Assembly (NCBI GenBank): GCA_900107365.1
Contig: FNPS01000009.1
Span: forward strand, 62,001 to 126,000
Source of the DNA: Flavobacterium aquidurense
GTDB taxonomy: Bacteria; Bacteroidota; Bacteroidia; Flavobacteriales; Flavobacteriaceae
DNA length: 64,000 nucleotides
Direction: 5' to 3'
The position numbers and the translations under genes were made by a program. Positions 52,653 to 63,040 of this stretch are shown piece by piece. The number at the start of each line of letters is the position of its first letter. The first letter of the stretch is position 1. The notes under the pieces are model-generated. The model saw nothing but the letters and a program-made list of their open reading frames with translations, was not told the DNA's origin and searched no databases.

Positions 52653-54677
52653 TTATTTCTCTATTGGAGAAAATTTTATAGCTGTTCCTCCGCCAGCTGC
52701 GAGTTTAATATTTAATGTTGTTTTACTGTTTACTATTTGCCTTGAAATGGCTACCGGATACGGATTCGTTTTGTAATTTGCTCCTGCTCCATCGGCATAA
52801 ATTTCGGCTTCGTATTCTTTTCCAGCATCCAAAAAGGACAATTGCACTTTAAGATCTCTTGCCTCTTTGTTTGTAATAGCGCCTAAATACCAGTTTTTCT
52901 CGTCCCAATCCTTGCGGGCAATTGTGGTATATTCTCCAATTTTAGAATCTAAAACTTTCGTATACGACCAGGTACACGGAACATCTTTTATAAATTGAAA
53001 CTCTGGTTTTCCTTCGTAATTCTCAGGCAAATCTGAAGCCATTTGCAACGGACTGAAAATAATAACATACAAGGCCAGTTGATTTGCCAAAGTGGTCTGT
53101 ACTCTTGCTCCCGATGGCGTTTTATAATCAAAATTGAAATTCCCTGGTGTATAATCAAACGGTCCTGATAACATTCTTGTAAAAGGCAAAGTTGTTAAAT
53201 GCTCCGGAGTATTTCCGCCATCAACAGACCAGGCATTATACTCTTGTCCTCTTCCGCCTTCCTGAGACATAAAGTTCGGATACGTACGCTGAATACCAGT
53301 TCCTTTCATTGGTTCATGGTTGTCAATCATAATATGATATTTAGCCGCCGTTTCAATTACTTTTCTGTAATGACGTGCTCCATATTGGCTATCATGCCAT
53401 TCTTTTTTGTCTAAATATTTGTTGACATAACCCGTTTTAACCGAATTCACACCCATTTTCTGATACAATTTAAAAGCATCTTCCAATTGGCTTTCATAGT
53501 TTTTTGTGGCTCCTGCCGTTTCATGATGTCCAATTAAACGAACATTTTTAATGGCCGCATATTTAGTTATTTCTTCCAAATTAAAGTCGGGATACGCTTT
53601 CACAAAACTAAAAGCAGATCCATCGGCTGTCCAGTCGCCGTCCCAGCCTTCGTTCCAGCCTTCTACCAGAACGCCGTCAAAATTGTTTTTCGCAGCAAAA
53701 TCTATGTATTCTTTTGTATTCTTAGTTGTTGCACCGTGTTTCGGTCCTTGCCCCCAAGTAAATTTTTCCAAATGCATTCCCCACCAAATTCCAATATACT
53801 TAGAAGGCGTAATCCACGAAAGATCTTCAATTTTTGAAGGCTCATTCAGATTCAGCATAATAGTCGATGTTGCAACATCACCTGGCGTTTTTCCAACCAC
53901 GATCGTTCTCCATGGTGTTTGAAAGGGTGTTTCAGCATAAACTTTTACACCGTCGGCCCAAGGCACTAAATCACTTTTGTATTGTTTGTCGCTTGTTTTT
54001 AAAAGTGTCATCGAAGCAAAATCAGTTAAATTGGCTTCGTGAATCGCTACAAACAATTTCTCTTTCGTTTCAAAAGTCGCCGGAGTATTAATTGTATCGG
54101 TTTTGCTCATTTGAGTTTTACGATACGTGCTTTCATAATAACTGTTTTCACGATGCACCGGAATCCACCAAACATCATTATCCGACTTAAAAGTGAATTC
54201 TGTAACTTCATTCGAAATTTTCACTTTCCCTAAATGAGGTTGTTTTGGGAAAAAATACCTAAAACCTACTCCATCGTCAAAAACCCTGAAAATAATATCA
54301 ACCATACGTTCTTCTCCTTTTGCTTCTTTTAAATGAACAATCAGTTCGCTGTGGTGATCTCTCACTTTTTTGAATTCTCCCCAAGGCTGTTCCCAGGTTT
54401 CGTCGGCAGTTTTTTCTTCGAAGGAAACCACTTCAAAACCTGCTGTCATTTTTTCGATTCCCTGAAATTCAAATCCCATTAAAGAAGGCTCAATAACCGA
54501 TTTTCCATTGGATGTAAAACTGTATTGCGGTTGCCCTGAAGCTGTTAATTCAAAAACTAATTCGGTATTTTTTCCCGGAGAGCTGATTTTGTATGTTTTT
54601 TTAGTACTGGCACTGCAAGCGTAAATCAAAATCGACGCAAAAAGGATTAGACAGTAGCTATATCTTATGTTTTTCAT
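52653..54677 (-). CDS. GH97-family glycoside hydrolase (SusB-like alpha-glucosidase)
   Basis: 674 aa lipoprotein or periplasmic enzyme; lipobox LIYAC (Cys about 21). The N-terminal beta-sandwich (25-285) precedes a catalytic (beta/alpha)8 barrel (290-560) and a C-terminal beta domain. SPSKYIGIWWGMHLEKFTWG-type text opens the barrel. IMIDNHEPMKGTGIQRTYPN and FMSQEGGRGQEY carry the two acidic positions found in inverting SusB-like enzymes, which favours alpha-glucosidase over the retaining alpha-galactosidase group. Last gene of the PUL, 25 bp after the GH71/99-like gene. Confidence 0.93.
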   Translation of the reverse strand: MKNIRYSYCLILFASILIYACSASTKKTYKISSPGKNTELVFELTASGQPQYSFTSNGKSVIEPSLMGFEFQGIEKMTAGFEVVSFEEKTADETWEQPWGEFKKVRDHHSELIVHLKEAKGEERMVDIIFRVFDDGVGFRYFFPKQPHLGKVKISNEVTEFTFKSDNDVWWIPVHRENSYYESTYRKTQMSKTDTINTPATFETKEKLFVAIHEANLTDFASMTLLKTSDKQYKSDLVPWADGVKVYAETPFQTPWRTIVVGKTPGDVATSTIMLNLNEPSKIEDLSWITPSKYIGIWWGMHLEKFTWGQGPKHGATTKNTKEYIDFAAKNNFDGVLVEGWNEGWDGDWTADGSAFSFVKAYPDFNLEEITKYAAIKNVRLIGHHETAGATKNYESQLEDAFKLYQKMGVNSVKTGYVNKYLDKKEWHDSQYGARHYRKVIETAAKYHIMIDNHEPMKGTGIQRTYPNFMSQEGGRGQEYNAWSVDGGNTPEHLTTLPFTRMLSGPFDYTPGNFNFDYKTPSGARVQTTLANQLALYVIIFSPLQMASDLPENYEGKPEFQFIKDVPCTWSYTKVLDSKIGEYTTIARKDWDEKNWYLGAITNKEARDLKVQLSFLDAGKEYEAEIYADGAGANYKTNPYPVAISRQIVNSKTTLNIKLAAGGGTAIKFSPIEK

Positions 54678-54702
54678 TATTTAATTGTATTAATTACAAC
54701 TC

Positions 54703-55947
54703 TTATTTTATTTCACTAATTAATTGTTTCGCTTTTGCAGGCTGCATAGAAACAAAATAATTAAAAGCCTGATCTAATTTATTCTGGGCATTGACCTCAC
54801 CTTTTTTCTCGATTCGAAGATTATACATTTTACTGATGTCCGGAAAAACAGATTCAGTATTTTTGACACCGGCAAAGGCTTTTACTTTTTCAATGTATGT
54901 ATAGCCAAATTCTACTGTTGGCTCGAACATCGTTCCTTCGCCAAAGTCATTCCATGTAATGAGTTGCAAGTAATTTAAATTGGCATTTTTGGCTAGTGCA
55001 AGCGTTTCATCCAAGGTAGCTCCGTTATTATGCTCAATCGTCCATCCAATCGCTGCGCCACCACCACCTTCGGCATAAAAATCTTTAAAACCAGGATAAG
55101 CACTTCCCATCGCAACAGCAAGTTTTGGTTTTGTATTAGTATACCAATTAGTTAAATAAGTACTGTTTTTATAAACCCACGCATATTCACCGGAAGCATT
55201 CGCACCTGCTTCAACAGATTGATCCCATAGCGTTAAAAAAGTAGGTTTCGTAGTTAGCGCACCAAAAACATTTGTCCATTCAGCTGGTGTTTGTAATACG
55301 ATTGGACCGAAATTTAGCAATAGAGGTTTTCCATTTATTTTGATATAATTAGCATCATCAAAATAATTTTTCTCCATATAGGCTAAATCAGTTTTGGCAG
55401 CGCTTGTAACAGAAATTGCTTTTCCCGCATTCACAACATTGGTTGTTACTCTGTCTTCGTAAACAATAGCATATTCAAGCCCAACTTTCTCTAACATGGC
55501 AATTAGCTGTTCTGTATTTTCTTTGACCATTCTGTAATCATTAACATCATAAGTGCCGTACCAATCGATCAAAACACCATCAATTCCTGAATATTTCATC
55601 AATAATAAATGATTTTCAATCACATTTTTATCGCCTGAATGATAAGGACCAATTAGCGGATAATAATAAGAGGCAATTTCCCGACGATTGTTTGCACCTA
55701 TCGTATTCGGATTTTTGTTTGCCATTGTCCAGTGATATCCCCATTTTTTATCGGCACTACTTTCATTGGTTTCAAACCAGGGCATGTAATGCACATAAAT
55801 TTTGGTGCTATTTGTTTTTTCAATCGCAACAGGCTGAATTGTTTCTGGTTCTGTCGGTTTATCGGGACCTTTGTCATCACTGCTGCATCCAGCGGCGACT
55901 AAAATGTTCATGATACCAAAAAACAATAATGTGATATATCTTTTCAT
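54703..55947 (-). CDS. GH71/GH99-like surface glycoside hydrolase lipoprotein
   Basis: 414 aa. Lipobox ILVAAGC (Cys about 21), then an acidic/Pro linker (SSDDKGPDKPTEPE) typical of exported lipoproteins. The catalytic barrel spans about 48-370: KIYVHYMPWFETNESSADKK, YSGIDGVLIDWYGTYDVNDY, YAIVYEDRV, LLNFGPIV and LQLITWNDFGEGTMFEPTVE match the GH71/GH99 superfamily (alpha-1,3-glucanases, endo-alpha-mannanases). It probably cuts the polymer at the cell surface. It sits between susD (724 bp upstream) and GH97. Confidence 0.83.
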   Translation of the reverse strand: MKRYITLLFFGIMNILVAAGCSSDDKGPDKPTEPETIQPVAIEKTNSTKIYVHYMPWFETNESSADKKWGYHWTMANKNPNTIGANNRREIASYYYPLIGPYHSGDKNVIENHLLLMKYSGIDGVLIDWYGTYDVNDYRMVKENTEQLIAMLEKVGLEYAIVYEDRVTTNVVNAGKAISVTSAAKTDLAYMEKNYFDDANYIKINGKPLLLNFGPIVLQTPAEWTNVFGALTTKPTFLTLWDQSVEAGANASGEYAWVYKNSTYLTNWYTNTKPKLAVAMGSAYPGFKDFYAEGGGGAAIGWTIEHNNGATLDETLALAKNANLNYLQLITWNDFGEGTMFEPTVEFGYTYIEKVKAFAGVKNTESVFPDISKMYNLRIEKKGEVNAQNKLDQAFNYFVSMQPAKAKQLISEIK

Positions 55948-55989
55948 ATTGAAATACTATTTGTTTTTATGACTATTGGTGGTTATTTT

Positions 55990-56548
55990 TTTTGCTCCCA
56001 TCTTGATAATTATTTCACGCAGATTTAAAAATGATTTAAGCAGATTCTACAGATTTTTATAATTATATTTCTTTAAATCTGCTTAAATCTGCAAAAATCT
56101 GCGTGAAACATTTTTTAATCTTTTTAATTCATTAATCTGTGGCTAAAATTTTCTCTCGCAGATTTGGCAGATCTGGCAGATTTTTTAATCCTTATTGTCT
56201 TTGGCTAAAATTATTTCACGCAGATTTAAAATGATTTAAGCAGATCCTGCAGATTTTTTATAATTACATTTTTTTAAATCTGCTTTAATCTGCGAAAATC
56301 TGCGTGAAATTTTTTTAATCATTTTAATCTTTTAATCTGTGGCTAAAATTTTATCTCGCAGATTTCGCAGATAGTGCCGATTTTTTTTGCGACAGATTAA
56401 AAGAGTTTTACAGATTTTTTAATCATTTTAATTTCTCTACTCTATGGTTAAAATTTTCACGCAGATTAAAATGATTTAAGCAGATTCTACAAGATTATTC
56501 AAACTCATCAACATAAATCAGCACTATCTGCGGAATCTGCGAGAGACA
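55990..56548. repeat. Family G CAGATTT repeat array
   Basis: It has at least four blocks. Typical left arm: CACGCAGATTTAAAATGATT then TAAGCAGATTCTACAGATTT. Typical right arm: AAATCTGCTTAAATCTGC and AAAATCTGCGTG. Arms at 56014-56108 and 56213-56308 form two near-identical large hairpins. The array fills the gap between susD and the GH71/99-like gene. Confidence 0.85.
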
Positions 56549-56580
56549 AAAATTATTTTTCAATCCTAATAATCCTTTAT

Positions 56581-56596
56581 CCCGATAGCTATCGGG
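56581..56596. repeat. Perfect 16-bp palindrome
   Basis: CCCGATAGCTATCGGG, isolated 76 bp downstream of susD. I have seen such GATAGCTATC palindromes often in Bacteroidota intergenic DNA. Confidence 0.7.
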
Positions 56597-56671
56597 AGTG
56601 GCGTAAAATCTTTTTTTTAAATATGTCAGCCTTCCACGACTAACCAACATGGAAGACTGACAGTTAATAAC

Positions 56672-58183
56672 CTAATTCAGAGGATAACCAGGATTCTGTT
56701 TCAGGTTTTTATTTGTAGTTAAAACAGTGCTTGGAATTGGAAAAATCGCTCTGTATTTTTCAGTTGCTCCTTTCTCCCACCATGGCAGGAAGAATGTTCC
56801 AAAACGAATATTATCAGTTCTTCTTCTTCCTTCAAAAGTAAATTCCTTAAGCAATTCCTTATCTATAAAATTAAGATCAATAGTTGCCGGCATTTCTTCT
56901 CCGGCACGAGCCGTTACTTGTTGTATAAATGGTTTTGCCAAATCAGCAGATCCCAAGCGAACGTAACATTCTGCCTGCATCATCAGGATTTCAGCATAAC
57001 GAATTACAACAAGATCATGATCGCGTTCCCATTGTTCTCCTGCTTTCATTTCATATTTACCCAAACGAACTCCCTGATTTTCTTTAGCATCGGCAACACT
57101 TGTTACTTCTTCTGTATACGTCAGAGGCTCACCGTTATCCATAGTAATTACGGTACCTGTTGCTAAATTGATCTGATCTCCGGCAACCATACATTTTTTT
57201 CTTCTGTCTGTATCTGCAAAAGCAGAATAAACACCCGGCTGTGCACACATTCCGTTCGCACTCCAAGGATAATCCCCAATTGGAGAAATCGTCAATTTAT
57301 GTAAGTAATGACAAGACATAGAAGACATATAGTTACCTACTGTTCCCGCTTTTGAATCGTATGGAATTGCAAAAATAATTTCAGGTGACTTTTGATTTTC
57401 AGTCGCAAAATTGGCAAAGAAATCTGGTGCCAAAGTATAACCTGTTACCTTCTGACACATATTGATACAATCCTGCCAACGTGCCGTTCCGATAAAAGCC
57501 TGAGAATTTAGATATAATCTAGCCAAAAGAGAATACGCAACATTTTTTGTAAATTTAGAATATACCACATTTGACGTTAGGTGCGGAATAGCATCCAACA
57601 GTTCTTTCTCTACAAAATCATACACTTGTTTACGAGTAGAATTGGATGGTAATGCCGTATCTTCAAAATTGGTTACGATTGGCACATTCCCGAATAAATC
57701 TAAAAGATTGTAATAGTAATATGCTCTTAAAGCTTTTAATTCAGCATAAATTGGTGCTTTTGCCGCATCAGTCAAAGACGATTTATCGATTTGATAAATG
57801 ATCGAATTGATCTTCGCAATGCCGGTATAATTATAGCGCCAGGCCGAAAGAATCATACGATTGTCTGCTTTCCAGGTATGTTTTTGAGCATCCTGATATT
57901 GTCCGCCATCGTACCAGTTTGTTCCTCTGGTAGGAATGGTAGCTTCATCAGAAACGGTTTCAGTTAAAAAGAATACATACTCACACGTTGGATAATTATT
58001 GGATATCCCATCTGCAAATCCTCTTAATGAAGAATACGCACCTCCAACTAATGCATCAATTTCTTTGGGAGTATTTCCAAAATTTCCATCTTCTACTTTA
58101 TCATATAATTGTTCATCTAAATTGGTACATGATATCGTAAAGAGCATGCTTATTAATAATGCTGCTGTTATTTTGATTTTCAT
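56672..58183 (-). CDS. SusD/RagB-family glycan-binding lipoprotein
   Basis: 503 aa surface lipoprotein (lipobox LFTISC, Cys19). The SusD N-terminal text LDEQLYDKVEDGNFGNTPKE is followed by TPR-like helices (ELKALRAYYYYNLLDLFGNV, IVTNFEDTALPSNSTRKQVY) and the C-terminal YAEILMMQAECYVRLGSADL, GRRRTDNIRFGTFF and NPGYPLN. It caps the SusC barrel and hands over oligosaccharides. It starts 24 bp after susC. A hairpin at 56624-56662 lies past its stop. Confidence 0.95.
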   Translation of the reverse strand: MKIKITAALLISMLFTISCTNLDEQLYDKVEDGNFGNTPKEIDALVGGAYSSLRGFADGISNNYPTCEYVFFLTETVSDEATIPTRGTNWYDGGQYQDAQKHTWKADNRMILSAWRYNYTGIAKINSIIYQIDKSSLTDAAKAPIYAELKALRAYYYYNLLDLFGNVPIVTNFEDTALPSNSTRKQVYDFVEKELLDAIPHLTSNVVYSKFTKNVAYSLLARLYLNSQAFIGTARWQDCINMCQKVTGYTLAPDFFANFATENQKSPEIIFAIPYDSKAGTVGNYMSSMSCHYLHKLTISPIGDYPWSANGMCAQPGVYSAFADTDRRKKCMVAGDQINLATGTVITMDNGEPLTYTEEVTSVADAKENQGVRLGKYEMKAGEQWERDHDLVVIRYAEILMMQAECYVRLGSADLAKPFIQQVTARAGEEMPATIDLNFIDKELLKEFTFEGRRRTDNIRFGTFFLPWWEKGATEKYRAIFPIPSTVLTTNKNLKQNPGYPLN

Positions 58184-58207
58184 TTGTTCTATTTTTGAGT
58201 TAATCGC

Positions 58208-61200
58208 TTAATTATTAAACGTAAAATTTAATCCAACAGAAAACGTTGTTGGTCGCGGATAATTATTGTATCTGTCAATTCCGGGTGCCGCTAATCCAGT
58301 TGTATCCATTACTCCTGTTTGATTTATCCCATCTTGCGCATTTAAACCAATTTCAGGATCTACACCTTTATATCCGGTAATTACAAACAGATTCTCTCCC
58401 ATAGCATAAACTCTGAATTTTGATGATTTAGATTTCAAAGGAAAAGTATAACCTACTGAAAGTGTCTGAAGTCTAAAGAAAGAAGCATCTTCTAACCAAT
58501 AATCTGAATATTTTGGAGACGAAGTTATACCGCTGTTTAAGAAATCATCCGGGACATTATACGATGGTAATCTGTTAGGATCATTCAACATCATATTGGT
58601 AGCATTCAAGGCTTTTTGTCCAAACATTCCGTAACCGGAAACACCCAAATCAAAATTTCCATAAGTAAAATTCATTCCGATTCCCATTGTCAAATCTGGC
58701 TGAATATTTCCTAAGTCTGTTTTATCAGCATCAACTAAAGCATTTTCTGCTACTACTGCTCCCGCCGCATTATAGTACTGAATTTTACCATCGGCATCAA
58801 GTCCTGCATTTTTGAATCCCCAGAAAGTTCCAACAGGATATCCTTCAGCAATAATTTGAGAATATTGTCCTGACATACCCGCTAATCCGTGTAAAGATCC
58901 ACTGTAAATTACATCAGTTTGATACGTTGGATTCGATAATTTTTCTATTTTTTGAACGTTGTGTCCTAACGTTAAATTAGCATTCCAGGTAAATTTATCT
59001 CCTTTTACAATATCTGCATTTAATGTAAGTTCAACTCCTTTATTAGACATTTCACCTACGTTTGCTAACATCGTTCCAACTAAATAAGGAGGCTGAGGCA
59101 CTTCATAAGTGTATAATAAATCTTCGGTGTTTTTTGAATAATACTCGAATGATCCTGTGATTCTGTCAAATAATGTAAAGTCAACTCCAATATTTAATTG
59201 TTTTGTAGATTCCCATTTTAAATCAGGATTCGGGTTTTGTTTTGGAGAATACGCCAGACTCCAGGTTTGCGTAACCGGATCATAATAACTGTCATTTCCA
59301 ACTCCTAAGATTGAAAGCGATTTATATTCGCCAATTCCATCCTGATTTCCTGTAACTCCGTAACCCACTCTTAATTTTAAATTACCTAGCCAGCCTTTTG
59401 TTGAACTCATAAATTCTTCGTTAGAAATTCTCCACGCTGCAGAAGCTGATGGAAAAGTTCCCCATTTATTATTTTCTCCAAAACGGCTTGAACCATCACG
59501 TCTTACTGTGGCAGTGAACAAATATTTGCTATCAAAACTATAATTAGCACGAGCGTAAAAAGATACCAGATTTGATTTTCCTTTATAGGAATAAACATCT
59601 CCCAAACGGTAATTATATCCTGCACCTAAATTGTTGTAACTAAAAGCATCTGAAACAAAACCACTTCTTTGTGCGCCAAAACCTTCGTAAATATTCTCTA
59701 AATAAGAGTATCCGCCTAAAGCACTAACAGTATGTTTTCCAAAAGTTTTATTGTAATTCACATACAATTCTCCTTGTGCGTTAGTGTATTCTGCGTACGT
59801 TTTTTGGGCATAACCATCTTCAGTTCTTCCTTCCATAACAGCATAAGATGGTTTATAGGTACTTCCCTGAACGGCATTATGTTCTAATGAAATATTAGCT
59901 ACAGCGGTAAAATCATTTAAAAACTTAACCTCCGTTTTAAAATATCCTAAAAGTCTGTGTCTTTCATTATCAACAGTTCTATTGGTTAAAATTTCAACCG
60001 GATTCTCATAAATTGTTCCTCCAACTGAAGTAAACTCACCGTTGGCATCGTATACCGGAATTGTTGGATTTAAATTATAGGAACGTTCAAAAATTCTGTA
60101 ATCTAAGGGATGCCATTTATCGATATTAGCGAATAAACCCATATCAAATTTCACCTGTTTATTGTCTCCAAGATATTGGTATCCACTAACATTTCCGCTC
60201 AATCTTTCAAGTCCCGTCGATTTGATAACCCCTTCATTATTTAAGTACGAAAGGGACATTCTAAAACCGCTGTCTGCTTTACCAGAATTAATGCTTAAAG
60301 TATGCGATTGTGAAATCGCCGTTTGTTCGATTGCTTTTTGCCAATCTGTATTTCCTCCGTAATCAACAGCGTCTTTATTTCCGGTTTGGCGTACATAACC
60401 TCTCCATTGGTTTGCTGATAAAAGATCCAGGTTGTCATTTACGTAACCTATACTTGATAATCCGCTATAGGTTACAGAAACACCTTTTGTTCCTGATTTT
60501 GTTGTAATAATGATAACACCATTTGCTCCCCTTGATCCGTATATAGCGGTCGCCGAAGCATCTTTTAAAACGTCTACCGATTTAATATCAGAAGGCTGAA
60601 CCACATTGATATCAACACCTGCAATTCCATCTACCACAATAAGCGGACTGTTGCTTGCTGTTAATGAAGTTCCTCCACGTAAACGTAAAGTTGAACCCGC
60701 TGCAGGATCTCCCGAAGGACGAATAACATTTAATCCCGCCACTTTTCCTTGTAAAACCTGCTCTGTTGATGAAATATTTCCTTTAACTAAATCATCTGCT
60801 TTTACAGTTGAAATAGCTCCTGTTAAATCTGATCTTTTTTGAGTTCCGTATCCAACAGAAACAACCTGAACTTCTGCTAATTGATAACCATCGTTTTGTA
60901 AACGAACATCAATATTTGCTTTTGTTCCTGATGTAATTTGTACTTTCTGAGTTGTTGATCCTATAAACGAAACTTCAATCGAACCTCCTACGGCTACAGA
61001 CAAAGTAAATTTTCCGTCAAAATCTGTTGTGGTGGCATTTTTAGTACCCACCTCAATTACCGAAGCACCTGGCAATACAGTTCCTGTATTGTCATAAACG
61101 GTACCTGTTACCTGCTTTTTTTCCTGAGCAAACATTCCTGCCGAAAGAAAAAGCATGAAAATCAGGAATACCACAGTTTTAGTAGTCCACAGATGCTGCA

Positions 61201-61228
61201 GGACTATTTTTTTATTTTTACTATTCAT
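58208..61228 (-). CDS. SusC/RagA-family TonB-dependent outer-membrane transporter
   Basis: 1006 aa. After the signal peptide (VFLIFMLFLSAGMFAQ) comes a carboxypeptidase-regulatory-like domain (VTGTVYDNTGTVLPGASVIE), the TonB-box region EVQVVSVGYGTQKRSDLTGA and a plug domain (VLQGKVAGLNVIRPSG, DASATAIYGSRGANGVIIIT). A 22-strand barrel then ends in FSVGLNFTFNN. It imports glycan oligosaccharides with TonB energy. The long N-terminus before the signal core is basic. Partner of the following susD. Confidence 0.97.
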   Translation of the reverse strand: MNSKNKKIVLQHLWTTKTVVFLIFMLFLSAGMFAQEKKQVTGTVYDNTGTVLPGASVIEVGTKNATTTDFDGKFTLSVAVGGSIEVSFIGSTTQKVQITSGTKANIDVRLQNDGYQLAEVQVVSVGYGTQKRSDLTGAISTVKADDLVKGNISSTEQVLQGKVAGLNVIRPSGDPAAGSTLRLRGGTSLTASNSPLIVVDGIAGVDINVVQPSDIKSVDVLKDASATAIYGSRGANGVIIITTKSGTKGVSVTYSGLSSIGYVNDNLDLLSANQWRGYVRQTGNKDAVDYGGNTDWQKAIEQTAISQSHTLSINSGKADSGFRMSLSYLNNEGVIKSTGLERLSGNVSGYQYLGDNKQVKFDMGLFANIDKWHPLDYRIFERSYNLNPTIPVYDANGEFTSVGGTIYENPVEILTNRTVDNERHRLLGYFKTEVKFLNDFTAVANISLEHNAVQGSTYKPSYAVMEGRTEDGYAQKTYAEYTNAQGELYVNYNKTFGKHTVSALGGYSYLENIYEGFGAQRSGFVSDAFSYNNLGAGYNYRLGDVYSYKGKSNLVSFYARANYSFDSKYLFTATVRRDGSSRFGENNKWGTFPSASAAWRISNEEFMSSTKGWLGNLKLRVGYGVTGNQDGIGEYKSLSILGVGNDSYYDPVTQTWSLAYSPKQNPNPDLKWESTKQLNIGVDFTLFDRITGSFEYYSKNTEDLLYTYEVPQPPYLVGTMLANVGEMSNKGVELTLNADIVKGDKFTWNANLTLGHNVQKIEKLSNPTYQTDVIYSGSLHGLAGMSGQYSQIIAEGYPVGTFWGFKNAGLDADGKIQYYNAAGAVVAENALVDADKTDLGNIQPDLTMGIGMNFTYGNFDLGVSGYGMFGQKALNATNMMLNDPNRLPSYNVPDDFLNSGITSSPKYSDYWLEDASFFRLQTLSVGYTFPLKSKSSKFRVYAMGENLFVITGYKGVDPEIGLNAQDGINQTGVMDTTGLAAPGIDRYNNYPRPTTFSVGLNFTFNN

Positions 61229-61347
61229 ATGTAGTTATTTTTTGTTTTAATCGGTCATCTGTAATTCGCATATCTACTATTCGAATTATGAACATTTTTT
61301 ATTTCATGCTCATTTCATTAGAATTGACGTTTTAATTTGATAGTGAA

Positions 61348-62430
61348 TTATTTGTCTAAAGTTTTAAGAGGAATCGTGGTATCCGAAATCGTTTTGTCCT
61401 TATTGTCTTTTACCAAAACATGAATTTCAGTTAAACCAGGAATTCCGTTAAGCTCAGAAACCAAATTGACAAATCCTTTTATCTCAGCTGTTCCTCCGGT
61501 AAATTCACCTGCAATTACTTTAGTGCCCGCGTTAATCGTATAAATTAATTTAGTGACACCCGGTTCGTTATTTTTACGAGACATTCCAAGAAAATCTTTT
61601 TGACTAATTTGCAGCGGGTAAAATCCAAATACCGGTGGTGGTGGCGGAATATATTCCCCAGCATATAAAACCTGATCCGGCGTAGTTCCGGCCCAATCGT
61701 CTTTTACCATAAGGAAAACCAGGTTTTCCATTACATAACCGTCAGGAGCATTATAATAGTCTTTTGGAACTAAATCCATTTTATAGAACCCGTTTCCTAA
61801 GTCTTTTAGTTTTGTCTTTTCTACAATGTCCGGAAGCCACGCTTGGTATTCTTGTTTTATATCCCAATTGTTCAATCCACTATGCATGTGTACGCTTGTC
61901 GCACCAGCAAATCCCGGAGCCAAATTGGCATTAAACAAAATACTAACTCCCTTATCGATTGTTGGTTTTGTAGGATACGCTCTGATTAACTCGTTGGCTG
62001 TATAAAACGAAGAGAAATCAGTATAGGGCACGTTGGCGACACCGCTTTGTTTTGATCCTGTTTTGTTTTTTAAACGAAACCAAAATCCAGCACTTGCTGC
62101 TATTTCAGCCGGTGTTTTAGAAAAATAAACGGTTGGGGTTAAAGTAAAACTCCAAACTTTATTTCCTTCATATTTCAGTTTGGCAAAATCTGAAGAATTT
62201 TCCCAATGTCCTGCATCTGGTTCAGATGGCGACCAAATCCAGATATAAAGATCTTCAGTTTCTGCAAATGTAGTTCCTGAAAGATCAAAATACCATGTCA
62301 CTTTTTCATCGTATTTATAAACTACCGGAAAAGACATTATACTGCCCACAGCTCCGGCTTCCTCTTGAGCCTGAATAAAATTAGGAGCCATCAAAAGGGC
62401 AAATAAAATTGTATATATAAACTTTTTCAT
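61348..62430 (-). CDS. PUL-encoded secreted protein in the SusE/SusF position
   Basis: 360 aa. The signal peptide MKKFIYTILFALLMAPNFIQ ends near AQEE. Unlike SusE/F there is no lipobox Cys. Residues about 30-150 and 155-265 look like two Ig-like or CBM-like beta-sandwiches rich in aromatic residues (YIWIWSPSEPDAGHWENSSD, VHMHSGLNNWDIKQEYQAWL), divided from a C-terminal part (about 275-360) by a PPPPP linker. It probably binds the glycan. The call rests on position and architecture, not on a recognised family. Confidence 0.65.
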   Translation of the reverse strand: MKKFIYTILFALLMAPNFIQAQEEAGAVGSIMSFPVVYKYDEKVTWYFDLSGTTFAETEDLYIWIWSPSEPDAGHWENSSDFAKLKYEGNKVWSFTLTPTVYFSKTPAEIAASAGFWFRLKNKTGSKQSGVANVPYTDFSSFYTANELIRAYPTKPTIDKGVSILFNANLAPGFAGATSVHMHSGLNNWDIKQEYQAWLPDIVEKTKLKDLGNGFYKMDLVPKDYYNAPDGYVMENLVFLMVKDDWAGTTPDQVLYAGEYIPPPPPVFGFYPLQISQKDFLGMSRKNNEPGVTKLIYTINAGTKVIAGEFTGGTAEIKGFVNLVSELNGIPGLTEIHVLVKDNKDKTISDTTIPLKTLDK

Positions 62431-62518
62431 ATGTATTTAATATTTGTTTTTATCGGAATATGGTATCGTCATTCTTTGCCCTAGTTTAACTGGAATCATG
62501 GCGATTTCATATTACTTT

Positions 62519-63040
62519 TTAATTAATAGCATTTAATTTGAATACATAAGACACAAAAGGAGTTCCGTTAGAGGAATGCACTAATTGAAATTCCATTTCA
62601 TCATTGCTACCAGGCACTGATGTCAATAGAAGTTCATCTGTTTTTTGTGTTTTTTGAGCATCGCTGTACAGGTAGATTTTGACTGCACTGGCATTTGTCT
62701 GTTGAAAATCGGAACTTAATTTCCAATATCCTTTTGGAGCAAATAAAGGCGGAACATTGCCCGTCACTTCATAACTTGTTGGCTGGTTCTTTTCGTCTAC
62801 GCTGAATTTGATTTTAAAATCCTCGTAGTTAAAGTACGTACTCAAGTTTTCTTCGTTTGGCTCGATGGCATTTGCTTTCGCAGATTCATCTACCATTTTT
62901 AAATTTGTTAATCCCCAATTTCCGTTTACTTTCTCATAAAGGGTAATCGGATCAACATAGCTTCCGTCATCAATACTGTCACAGCCAATGGCAAACAGAC
63001 ACATAATAACAGCTAACCAATAAATACTTTTACATCTCAT
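62519..63040 (-). CDS. DUF5004-like lipoprotein, first gene of the PUL
   Basis: 173 aa. Lipobox LFAIGC (Cys20). NGNWGLTNLKMVDESAKANA and the final SYVFKLNAIN fit a lipocalin-like beta barrel as in DUF5004 proteins found in PULs. Probably a surface or periplasmic glycan-binding accessory. It is followed by the SusE/F-position gene after 88 bp. Family assignment is tentative. Confidence 0.65.
   Translation of the reverse strand: MRCKSIYWLAVIMCLFAIGCDSIDDGSYVDPITLYEKVNGNWGLTNLKMVDESAKANAIEPNEENLSTYFNYEDFKIKFSVDEKNQPTSYEVTGNVPPLFAPKGYWKLSSDFQQTNASAVKIYLYSDAQKTQKTDELLLTSVPGSNDEMEFQLVHSSNGTPFVSYVFKLNAIN

Noticed and set aside
56624..56662. Terminator for the susD gene
   Set aside because: The hairpin is good, but on the minus strand it is followed by A-rich and not T-rich sequence.
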